Assembly: GCA_937934705.1 (NCBI GenBank)
Contig: CALGYY010000247.1
Span: 1-5,988 of the forward strand
DNA length: 5,988 nt
Reading direction: 5' to 3'
DNA from: an uncultured Bacteroidota bacterium
GTDB lineage: Bacteria; Bacteroidota; Bacteroidia; Bacteroidales; CAIWKO01
This document shows positions 1-5,988 of the stretch, one piece after another. The translations under genes and the position numbers were made by a program. Each line of letters starts with the position of its first letter. Within the stretch, counting starts at the first letter, position 1. Below the pieces are notes generated by a model. That model did not search any database. It saw only the letters and a program-made list of their open reading frames with translations, and was not told the origin of the DNA.

Positions 1-902
1 ATACAGTGGTACGTGAGGCAATTGTAAAGGCGGTGGAAGAATCGATAGACAATGCTAAGCCAGCCGAACTATTCATTGGCAGAGGCAGTGCACAGCTCGG
101 CTACAACAGGAGCCTCAGGGATCATCCGGAGATCTATGATAATGCCGTCGATGTACTTCGCTTCCGTTATCTGCATGATCAAAGCGAAGGATGTCTCTTT
201 ATTGCTGCGTGCCATCCAGTATTCAGTTCACCGGAGGATCGTTTTACACTTTCTGCCAACTTCCCGGGGGTAGCGAGAAAAGTGATCGAAGAAAAAAGCG
301 GCATCACCCGTACTCTCTTTTTACAGGGTACCGCCGGGGACATCAATCCGACAGACAATTCAGAATATACGACGGGTGAAAAGTTGGGCAACGAAGTGAT
401 GGCTGTGCTGAATCGTCCAATGGAAAAGATCGGTGGGCCTCTCACCTTTTTTCTCGACAGCGTTGTTTTTGATGTACCGGTGAAAAGCAGGGATGAGATC
501 CTGGCCTATACAGGGGATGAAAAAATCAATGCCAACGCCATGCTTGCCGAAAGGAACCAGACCTGGGGTGAGATCATGCTGGATTACCTGAAACGGGGAA
601 CGAAGCAATTTCCGATGCCGGTCTATGTGCATACACTGAATGTCGGGAACTGGAAACTGGTGGGCTTCTCGCGGGAAACAACTACACCCTACAGTTTGCA
701 TGTAAAGAAGATGTGGCCAGGCCAAATGGTCTCTGTAACCGGTTATACAAACGATGTTTCCAGTTATCTACCTACTCACTTACATATCGAAAAGCGGAAT
801 TATGAAGGGATGGATTCCTTTTACTGGTATGGAATGCCCGATACTTATCCGTGGAATGTAGAAGAAAAGATCCTTACTGAAATTAAAAATAACAACCGAT
901 AA
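1..902 (+). CDS. Neutral/alkaline ceramidase-like zinc hydrolase, C-terminal part (5' truncated)
   Basis: The reading frame is open from the left edge (first whole codon at 3) to a TAA at 900-902. The GTG at 6 is an internal valine codon, not a start, so the N-terminal part and any signal peptide are missing. Residues below count from that GTG. The protein resembles neutral/alkaline non-lysosomal ceramidases (PF04734), zinc amidases that cleave the N-acyl bond of ceramide. Visible family landmarks are an N-R pair (34-35), VLRF (50-53), AACHP (68-71), a SANFPGVAR segment (83-91), LFLQGTAGDINP (104-115), GFSRETT (220-226) and GYTNDVSSYLP (246-256). By recalled comparison with the Pseudomonas enzyme, His70, Glu224 and Tyr254 match three of its four zinc ligands; the other histidine lies upstream of the window. 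Such proteins are common in Bacteroidota and Planctomycetota, where the true substrate is mostly unknown. Fold-level call is good; ceramide as substrate is not established. Confidence 0.82.
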   Translation, partial: TVVREAIVKAVEESIDNAKPAELFIGRGSAQLGYNRSLRDHPEIYDNAVDVLRFRYLHDQSEGCLFIAACHPVFSSPEDRFTLSANFPGVARKVIEEKSGITRTLFLQGTAGDINPTDNSEYTTGEKLGNEVMAVLNRPMEKIGGPLTFFLDSVVFDVPVKSRDEILAYTGDEKINANAMLAERNQTWGEIMLDYLKRGTKQFPMPVYVHTLNVGNWKLVGFSRETTTPYSLHVKKMWPGQMVSVTGYTNDVSSYLPTHLHIEKRNYEGMDSFYWYGMPDTYPWNVEEKILTEIKNNNR

Positions 903-965
903 AAATTTCACACATTTAATATAGATAAACGAACAGGACAACTTATTTTACTCATCAAGACAAAT
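903..965 (+). other. AT-rich spacer before murQ
   Basis: These 63 bases separate the ceramidase-like gene from murQ. I see no GC-rich hairpin with a T tract, so no intrinsic terminator, and no good match to the Bacteroidota promoter pattern (TTTG near -33, TAnnTTTG near -7). There is no strong Shine-Dalgarno sequence before the murQ ATG. Read-through from the upstream gene is therefore possible, but a weak promoter here cannot be excluded. Confidence 0.5.
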
Positions 966-1793
966 ATGGAAAAAATTACCGAACAACCCTCGTTATACAA
1001 CGATCTGGAGAAGAAAAGTGTAGAAGAACTGACATCTGGATTGATTTCTGAATATAAAAAAATTGCACTGGCAGTTGAGGCTGCCAAGCCGCAGCTCGAC
1101 AGGCTTTTGAATGCTGTTGTGGAGAAAGTGAAAGCAGGTGGACGGATGATCTATCTGGGAGCTGGCACAGGTGGACGTCTTTCAGTGCTTGATGTACTGG
1201 AACTACCCACAACCTTTGGTATGGAAGATGATACCATCTGCGCTGTGCTGGCTGGTGGTATAGACAAACTGATACTGGCGCTGGAAGAGAAAGAAGACGA
1301 TACCGAAGAGTCATGGCAGATGCTCACCGAAAAGGGTGTCTCATCCCGTGACATCGTGGTGGGCATCTCGGCCAGCGGAACTACACCTTTTGTATTGAGC
1401 GGCCTTAAGAATTGCAGAGAAAACGGAATCACCACCTGCTGCATTGTCAATAACCCCGGCTCACCGATCGCGGAAGTCTCTGACTATCCGGTTGAAGTTA
1501 TCACCGGCCCCGAGTTCGTGACCGGCAGCACCAGGATGAAAGCAGGCACTTCACAGAAGATGGTGTTTGACATGATCAGCACTACGGTCTGGATCCAAAT
1601 GGGCAGGGTGCTCGACAACAGAATGGTAAACGTGCAGCTGATCAACCGCAAGATTACCGACAGGGCTGTGCGGATTTTGATGGACAAATCCGATATCAGA
1701 GACTACGATCAGGCACATACGTTTTTGCTTGAACAAGGCAGTGTAGCCAATGCCTTGAAAACGTTACACCAAAACGGAGGAATTAGAAAGTGA
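966..1793 (+). CDS. murQ: N-acetylmuramic acid 6-phosphate etherase
   Basis: MurQ is a cytoplasmic SIS-domain lyase that cleaves the D-lactyl ether of MurNAc-6-phosphate, giving GlcNAc-6-phosphate and D-lactate. The 275-residue protein is close to full length for the family (E. coli MurQ is about 298). Diagnostic stretches are LGAGTGGRLSVLD (64-76), the SIS loop GISASGTTPF (133-142), NNPGSPIAE (162-170) and the MurQ/GCKR signature GPEFVTGSTRMKAGTSQK (181-198). Glu79 and Glu110 sit in the contexts, and with the same 31-residue spacing, recalled for the catalytic pair Glu83/Glu114 of the E. coli enzyme. The start at ATG 966 is the only sensible one: the reading begins with the usual MurQ-type N-terminal segment (TEQPS..Y.DLEKKS). 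It is followed directly by a sugar transporter and a sugar kinase, which fits a MurNAc uptake and degradation operon. Confidence 0.96.
   Translation: MEKITEQPSLYNDLEKKSVEELTSGLISEYKKIALAVEAAKPQLDRLLNAVVEKVKAGGRMIYLGAGTGGRLSVLDVLELPTTFGMEDDTICAVLAGGIDKLILALEEKEDDTEESWQMLTEKGVSSRDIVVGISASGTTPFVLSGLKNCRENGITTCCIVNNPGSPIAEVSDYPVEVITGPEFVTGSTRMKAGTSQKMVFDMISTTVWIQMGRVLDNRMVNVQLINRKITDRAVRILMDKSDIRDYDQAHTFLLEQGSVANALKTLHQNGGIRK
1776..1780 (+). promoter_or_regulatory. Shine-Dalgarno-like GGAGG before the transporter start
   Basis: GGAGG lies inside the 3' end of murQ, 9 bases before GTG 1790 and 12 bases before ATG 1793. It is the only clear Shine-Dalgarno match among the starts in this window. It supports re-initiation at the murQ/transporter junction but does not decide between the two candidate starts. 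The match could be incidental, since it also encodes Gly-Gly of MurQ and Bacteroidota rely little on Shine-Dalgarno pairing. Confidence 0.45.
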
Positions 1794-3061
1794 TGGATGC
1801 TGCACGCAAGAACGCTTATCTCTACCCTTTAATGATTATCGGGGGATTATTTTTTATTTTTGGCTTCGTCACCTGGGCTATCGCCGTATTGATCCCTTAT
1901 CTGCAGATTGCCTGTGAATTGACATCAATCCAGGCCATGTTGGTCTCCTCAGCCTTCTATATTTCCTATTTTGTGATGGCGATCCCTTCAGGGTATCTAC
2001 TGAAAAGGATCGGCTACAAGAATGCACTCACATTTGGTCTTGTAAGCATGGCTGTTGGTTCATTGCTGTTTATTCCGGCAGCGATAACCCGTATTTATGC
2101 CATCTTCCTCCTCGGACTGTTTGTCCAGGGATTAGGCCTTTCCATACTGCAAACCGCATCCAATCCTTACGTGACCATTCTTGGTCCCCGGGAAAGCGGA
2201 GCCCGCAGGATGAGCATCATGGGCATCTGCAATGGTGTTGCCGGTATTCTGGGGCCCCTCATCTTGGGATCCATTGTCCTGAAGGATGCAGACGGACTTA
2301 CTGCTGCACTCGAGACGATGGCCGCTGCCGACAAAGCAGTAGTGCTCGATGAACTGGCCCGCAAGGTGATTGTACCCTACCTGCTGATTGCAGCCTTGCT
2401 TGTACTGGTTGCCTTGGCAATCTATTTTTCCTCACTGCCGGAGGTGGTTGAGGAAGAAACGGAGGGGTCGTCCGAGACTAGTTATAGCGCTTCAAAAAAA
2501 AGCATTGTTCAGTTCCCACACCTTATGCTAGGCGTCTTCACCCTCTTCCTTTACGTAGGGGTCGAAGTGATTGCCGGGAACACCATTATAGGATATGGCT
2601 CTTACCAGGGAATAGCTTTAAGCAGTGCCAAGCTATTCACTTCAATGACCCTCTTTTTCATGCTGACGGGTTATGTTATTGGAATCATCGGTATCCCCAA
2701 ATACTTCTCTCAGCAGCAGTCACTCATATTTTCCGCACTGCTCGGCATTATTTTCATCATCGCCTCTCAGCTAACCAGTGGTTTTGTGTCGGTACTTTTT
2801 ATTGCGCTGTTGGGATTGGCTAACTCCTTGATGTGGCCTTCCATATGGCCCCTGGCAATATCCGATTTGGGACGATTCACCAAGACTGGCTCTTCCCTGT
2901 TAGTGATGGCTATTTCCGGAGGAGCCGTACTGCCGCTCATCTACGAGCGACTGGCTGGCAGCCTGGATGCACGTCAGGCATACTGGATGGTAGTCCCCTG
3001 CTATATGATTATTGCGCTCTACGCTTTGTGGGGACACAAAATCAGAATCAGAAAGAGGTAG
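1793..3061 (+). CDS. FHS/FucP-type MFS sugar transporter, probable MurNAc permease
   Basis: This is an inner-membrane permease of the major facilitator superfamily with about 12 hydrophobic segments in two halves, split by a charged loop near 214-238 (a run of Glu, then Lys-Lys). Length (422 residues from ATG 1793) is typical of the fucose:H+ symporter family. Family marks are FFIFGFVTW (20-28), SGYLLKRIGYKNA (66-78), the strongly conserved QTASNPYVTILGP (120-132) with Glu134 just after, and in the second half the GSSLLVMAISGGAVLP stretch (366-381). The start is ambiguous: ATG 1793 overlaps the murQ stop by one base (TGATG), while GTG 1790 would add one residue and sits better spaced from GGAGG. 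Placement between murQ and a sugar kinase suggests that it imports unphosphorylated MurNAc, replacing the PTS transporter MurP of enteric bacteria. GlcNAc or another amino sugar is the main alternative. Family is secure; substrate is inferred from context. Confidence 0.87.
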   Translation: MDAARKNAYLYPLMIIGGLFFIFGFVTWAIAVLIPYLQIACELTSIQAMLVSSAFYISYFVMAIPSGYLLKRIGYKNALTFGLVSMAVGSLLFIPAAITRIYAIFLLGLFVQGLGLSILQTASNPYVTILGPRESGARRMSIMGICNGVAGILGPLILGSIVLKDADGLTAALETMAAADKAVVLDELARKVIVPYLLIAALLVLVALAIYFSSLPEVVEEETEGSSETSYSASKKSIVQFPHLMLGVFTLFLYVGVEVIAGNTIIGYGSYQGIALSSAKLFTSMTLFFMLTGYVIGIIGIPKYFSQQQSLIFSALLGIIFIIASQLTSGFVSVLFIALLGLANSLMWPSIWPLAISDLGRFTKTGSSLLVMAISGGAVLPLIYERLAGSLDARQAYWMVVPCYMIIALYALWGHKIRIRKR

Positions 3062-3108
3062 CAACAAAAAATAGTTACATAAATTTTAACACCGAATTAT
3101 TAACTGAT

Positions 3109-3969
3109 ATGATACTGATTGCTGATGGAGGATCAACAAAGACAAGCTGGGTGCTGCTGGATCAGACAGGGGAAGTGCTGCAATTTGAGACTGAGGGGTA
3201 CCATCCTTTTTTCGTGGGGAGTGACTACATCCGTGACTCACTGGAGAAGAAACTGCCAGAAGAGCTGAAAGAGAAGACCTGTAGTGTTGAAAGAATCTTT
3301 TTCTATAGTGCTGGTGGAGGCTATTCTCAGGAGACTGACAACATCCTTGTAAAAGGAATATCAGGTGTCTTTACATCGGCGCAGATTATTATTGAAACCG
3401 ACCTGCTGGCTGCTGCCCGTGCACTGTTGGGTGATAAGGAAGGTTTTGCCGCCATCCTGGGCACAGGAACCAATAGCTGTATTTACAACGGGGAAGAGGT
3501 GACAGTCAATATTGAATCACTTGGATTCCTGCTGGGTGATGAAGGAAGCGGCAGTTATATAGGGAAGAAATTAATTGGAGATTATATCCGGGAAGTGATG
3601 CCTGATACAATCAGGGATGTTTTTTTTCAAACGTATAATCTCACCGGTACGGATTTGTTGAACAAAGTTTATGAACATCCTTTAGCCAATCGTTACTGCG
3701 CCTCCTTTGCAAAATTTGCAGGTGATCATTTACAGGAGGACTCCTATTATGAACACCTGATAGTCAGCGCCTTTCGGGATTTCTTCCGGAATATTGTAGT
3801 CCTGTATCCCAACTACCGGAAATACAAGTTTAACTGTGTCGGTTCCATCGCTTACTATTTTCGCGAACTCCTGGAAAGGGTAGTTATTGAACAGGGCATG
3901 CTACTGGGAATTATTGATAAAGATCCGATAAAGGGATTGATTGCCTATCACCGAAAAGATCTGTCATGA
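3109..3969 (+). CDS. BadF/BcrA-type amino sugar kinase, probable MurNAc/GlcNAc kinase (MurK-like)
   Basis: This 286-residue cytoplasmic kinase belongs to the ASKHA fold, BadF/BadG/BcrA/BcrD group, which includes N-acetylglucosamine kinases and the MurK MurNAc kinases. Motifs in order are the phosphate-1 loop IADGGSTKTSW (4-14), ETDLLAAARALLG (96-108) with Asp98 as likely catalytic base, the phosphate-2 loop AILGTGTNS (115-123), LGFLLGDEGSGSYIGKKL (138-155) and the adenosine motif VGSIAYYF (244-251). The start at ATG 3109 is chosen because the phosphate-1 loop follows it directly. The same frame is open back to 2833, but that stretch runs through the transporter gene and has no kinase features. 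It most likely makes MurNAc-6-P for MurQ, because a non-PTS permease delivers the sugar unphosphorylated. A GlcNAc kinase is the main alternative. A 47-bp AT-rich gap precedes it, and the next gene overlaps its stop. Confidence 0.9.
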   Translation: MILIADGGSTKTSWVLLDQTGEVLQFETEGYHPFFVGSDYIRDSLEKKLPEELKEKTCSVERIFFYSAGGGYSQETDNILVKGISGVFTSAQIIIETDLLAAARALLGDKEGFAAILGTGTNSCIYNGEEVTVNIESLGFLLGDEGSGSYIGKKLIGDYIREVMPDTIRDVFFQTYNLTGTDLLNKVYEHPLANRYCASFAKFAGDHLQEDSYYEHLIVSAFRDFFRNIVVLYPNYRKYKFNCVGSIAYYFRELLERVVIEQGMLLGIIDKDPIKGLIAYHRKDLS

Positions 3970-4703
3970 ATAAAATTCTTTCTGTCATATTCTTTTTTCT
4001 GATATCTATCTCTGCCCTGCCGCAGACCGACTCATTAAGGATTGTGGCCTTTGGCAATTCCACCACTGCCTTTAGAAAAGGGGTGGATAAAGTCTATTCG
4101 GTCAGGTTACAAGAGAAACTTACCCAGGCTGGCATTTGTGCTTGTGTAGTCAATTCAGGGGTTGGAAGCAGCCATACCGGGTCAATTAAAGATAATGATT
4201 TTGCAAAGGTAAAACACGGGATGGATCGGTTTAAAACCGATGTGCTGGATCTCCGACCCAATTGGGTAATTATTAATTTCGGACTGAATGATGCTTATCA
4301 GGATGAGGGAATCAAAGGCAAACCAAGGATACCTTTGGTAAAATACCGTGAGAACCTTGAATATTTTATCAAAAAAATAAAAGATCAAGGGGGAAATGTA
4401 ATCCTCCTCACGCCGAATCCTTTGGGTAGCAGGTATGAGCAGTTCAGAAAAAGCCAGGTAGAGAAGTATGCCAACTGTGTACGGGCTATCGCCAGAGAAC
4501 AAAAGGTGGCGTTAGTTGATTCCTGGGAATTGTTCAGCCGACATGCTTCTGCAACCCATGTCGCGGGTGATATTGATTTTCTATACCTGGACGGTATCCA
4601 TCCCAATGATCTGGGACATGAGCTGATTGCAGATACATTATTCCGTTCGTTAACTCATTTTTTGAGTAATGAATCTGAAAACTTCCGGAATAATGCGGAA
4701 TAG
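3966..4703 (+). CDS. Exported SGNH/GDSL-family hydrolase
   Basis: The 245-residue product begins with a Sec-type signal: MNK, then a hydrophobic run to about residue 17, with cleavage probably around 17-20. There is no lipobox cysteine, so it is likely periplasmic or secreted. The SGNH blocks are all visible: block I is AFGNSTTA (28-35) with nucleophile Ser32, block II is SGVGS (64-68), block III is FGLNDA (105-110) with Asn108, and block V is LDGIHPND (208-215) with Asp209 and His212. Block I reads GNS instead of the classical GDS, a known tolerated variant, so the protein should be active. Such enzymes are ester hydrolases or acetylesterases on sugars and lipids. Its ATG overlaps the kinase stop in an ATGA, so the two are probably translationally coupled. 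In this setting an O-acetylesterase acting on MurNAc or muropeptides is attractive but unproven. Confidence 0.88.
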   Translation: MNKILSVIFFFLISISALPQTDSLRIVAFGNSTTAFRKGVDKVYSVRLQEKLTQAGICACVVNSGVGSSHTGSIKDNDFAKVKHGMDRFKTDVLDLRPNWVIINFGLNDAYQDEGIKGKPRIPLVKYRENLEYFIKKIKDQGGNVILLTPNPLGSRYEQFRKSQVEKYANCVRAIAREQKVALVDSWELFSRHASATHVAGDIDFLYLDGIHPNDLGHELIADTLFRSLTHFLSNESENFRNNAE

Positions 4704-4795
4704 TGTTGAAAACAATACAATCATATATAACCGGTGTTTAAACAATTTTTCGGGACAGAAAGCTTATACCATAGGGTTAAAAATATAAGTATTAC
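4704..4795 (+). other. Intergenic spacer before the Tat-exported hydrolase
   Basis: This is the longest gap in the window, 92 bases and AT-rich. It contains a perfect 10-bp palindrome at 4735-4744 (TGTTTAAACA), adjacent to ACCGGT at 4730-4735 and followed by a short T run at 4746-4750. The palindrome has no loop and low GC, so it is not a convincing terminator. No clear Bacteroidota -7/-33 promoter was found. A separate promoter for the downstream gene is possible from the gap size alone. Confidence 0.4.
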
Positions 4796-5988
4796 ATGAA
4801 AACAATTATCAACAGAAGAGATTTTATCAAAAGTTCCGCACTGGTTGTTGCCGGAACAGGATTGGGGAATCAACTTTATTCTGCTGTTGCAGAACATCCA
4901 TTTCTTTCCATCACTCCGGATCAGAGACTGATTACAGCTCCAGATATCCCTTTCCGACCCAGACGGGTTGCCAGCTGGTGGAATACACTGGATGATTTGC
5001 TTTGGTCGCAAAAGGTCATTAAAGACAAGGTGAAAAGGAGGGCAGAAGGTTTTGCCAGCGCCCATATTGATACAGCCATGAACTATGGTTTTCATGTGAG
5101 ATTTGACTATTCAAACTATTTCGGTCGTCTGAATGAATACTTTCATTTCGTGAAGGAGGAACTGAACCAATACGATATTAAATTTATCGAGCATTATTCC
5201 TGTAATCATGTACACCGTCCGAGGGGAAAAGAAGAGCGGGAGAAACTGCACCGGACACATCGTCATCATGTTCTGCTGTTTCATGATCCGGAAGCTGCGG
5301 AGCATGCACAATATGAAGGGCATCTCTTCAGGGATCTTGTTGAGGTAGATATCATTGATGGTAGCAGAGGGTATGCACGTCAATACCAGATGGAGGCTTT
5401 CTGTCACAACAACCCGGGGTTCCTGGATATGCATCAGAAATACCTGGAGCGCCTCATCAAAGAAGTGGACTTTGATGGTTATGAAATCGATGATATGTGT
5501 GACTATGTGGGTCTTAGGGCTTGTGGTTGCAAATATTGCAGAGAAAGATTCAAACGCGATTATGGACATGAGTTTCCCCCGGTAACCGACACGAATTTCT
5601 GGGGAGATATTACTAAACCAATGCTCCAATGGGGTAACTATGGCAATCCTGTGTTCAGGGACTGGATAAAAATGAAGGATGATATTATTGCCGATCATGT
5701 AACAATGGTAAAAAAGGTTATTGGCAATAAACCGCTCTTCACCTGTTGTTCGAGCACCGGACCCATCATACTCAATTCAATATCTCTTAACCTCGAACGT
5801 ATTGCAGATAAACTCGATTTTTATATGTTGGAGAATGTGGGGATCAACATTCGCTCCGTAAACTGGGGAGAAATGGATGCTGAAGCACTGCAACAGAAAG
5901 ATATTGCAGAGAAAAGAGGTAATTCTCCCGCAATTGCCCTGAGCTACACCATTTATCCCGACGGTGGTTATCTGGGATGGAGCCTTGC
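4796..5988 (+). CDS. Tat-signal putative glycoside hydrolase-like protein (3' truncated)
   Basis: The frame starts at ATG 4796 and stays open to the right edge (397 codons), so the C-terminus is missing. The N-terminus is a twin-arginine signal, NRRDFIKSSALVVAGTGLG (6-24), pointing to export of a folded protein. The mature part has the look of a TIM-barrel glycosidase-like protein: RRVASWWN (56-63), then alternating strand/helix segments, and the segment FDGYEIDDM (226-234), where acidic residues at a strand end could be catalytic. This is followed by a cysteine cluster, C235, C243, C245 and C248, in the pattern CxCxxCREKF, which I recall from uncharacterised GH-like families of Bacteroidota and Planctomycetota. 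C317-C318 and a His-rich patch (HRTHRHH, 152-158) are further features. The exact family and substrate are not recognised; a sugar-cleaving or glycan-binding role is inferred from fold impression and neighbours. The leader is AT-rich with no Shine-Dalgarno sequence, as is usual here. Confidence 0.75.
   Translation, partial: MKTIINRRDFIKSSALVVAGTGLGNQLYSAVAEHPFLSITPDQRLITAPDIPFRPRRVASWWNTLDDLLWSQKVIKDKVKRRAEGFASAHIDTAMNYGFHVRFDYSNYFGRLNEYFHFVKEELNQYDIKFIEHYSCNHVHRPRGKEEREKLHRTHRHHVLLFHDPEAAEHAQYEGHLFRDLVEVDIIDGSRGYARQYQMEAFCHNNPGFLDMHQKYLERLIKEVDFDGYEIDDMCDYVGLRACGCKYCRERFKRDYGHEFPPVTDTNFWGDITKPMLQWGNYGNPVFRDWIKMKDDIIADHVTMVKKVIGNKPLFTCCSSTGPIILNSISLNLERIADKLDFYMLENVGINIRSVNWGEMDAEALQQKDIAEKRGNSPAIALSYTIYPDGGYLGWSL

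Noticed and set aside
360..725. 121-codon open frame on the minus strand
   Set aside because: It lies opposite the ceramidase-like gene, whose family motifs cover the same region. The antisense product has no recognisable features.
2494..2501. Run of eight A in the transporter loop (and a run of eight T at 3620-3627 in the kinase) as possible phase-variation tracts
   Set aside because: Both frames are intact through the runs, and the tracts are short for slippage-based switching. Ordinary AT-rich codons such as AAA and TTT explain them.
3080..3087. TAAATTTT as a Bacteroidota -7 box before the kinase
   Set aside because: It is near the TAnnTTTG pattern, but no TTTG or TTG lies at the matching -33 distance, and it is only about 20 bases before the start codon.
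2833..3108. In-frame upstream extension of the kinase reading frame inside the transporter gene
   Set aside because: The translated stretch has no kinase features, overlaps a well-supported transporter in another frame, and the phosphate-1 loop starts right after ATG 3109.
4706..4731. TTGAAA ... TATAAC as a sigma70-like promoter
   Set aside because: The spacing is only 14 bases and the expected organism uses a different primary promoter pattern.
4735..4750. TGTTTAAACA palindrome followed by a T run as a terminator
   Set aside because: It has no loop, weak AT pairing and only five Ts, so a stable terminator hairpin is not expected. It could be a regulator site, but nothing supports this.
5111..5698. 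195-codon open frame on the minus strand
   Set aside because: It is antisense to the Tat-signal gene, whose reading is continuous and has a clear signal and motifs. The minus frame shows no recognisable domain.

Overview
The window suggests a Bacteroidota (Bacteroidales-like) chromosome. This rests on gene content and style: a non-PTS N-acetylmuramic acid (MurNAc) catabolic cassette (murQ, a fucose-permease-type sugar transporter and a BadF-type sugar kinase, resembling the murTKQ arrangement known from Tannerella), AT-rich leaders mostly without Shine-Dalgarno sequences, and Tat-exported hydrolases. The taxonomic call is inference; no rRNA or other marker gene is present. Genes lie head to tail on the + strand with little non-coding DNA. 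No tRNA, rRNA, CRISPR array, insertion sequence or convincing terminator was seen.

Layout. (1) Positions 1-902 hold the C-terminal part of a neutral-ceramidase-like zinc hydrolase whose 5' end is outside the window. (2) After 63 bp comes murQ (966-1793), the MurNAc-6-phosphate etherase. (3) A major facilitator sugar transporter of the FHS/FucP type (1793-3061) overlaps the murQ stop by one base. (4) After 47 bp comes a BadF/BcrA-type sugar kinase (3109-3969), probably a MurNAc/GlcNAc kinase. (5) An exported SGNH/GDSL hydrolase (3966-4703) overlaps the kinase by ATGA. (6) After 92 bp a Tat-signal, glycosidase-like protein (4796 onward) runs off the right edge.

How they may work together. MurNAc crosses the inner membrane through the transporter, the kinase makes MurNAc-6-P, and MurQ removes D-lactate to give GlcNAc-6-P. 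The enzymes that use GlcNAc-6-P (NagA, NagB) are not in view. The exported SGNH hydrolase is translationally linked to the kinase and could remove acyl groups, for example the C6-O-acetyl group of MurNAc, which blocks the hydroxyl the kinase must phosphorylate. The ceramidase-like amidase and the Tat-exported glycosidase-like protein could supply substrate outside the cytoplasm. The three-gene core is well supported by family knowledge. The roles of the flanking hydrolases are hypotheses.
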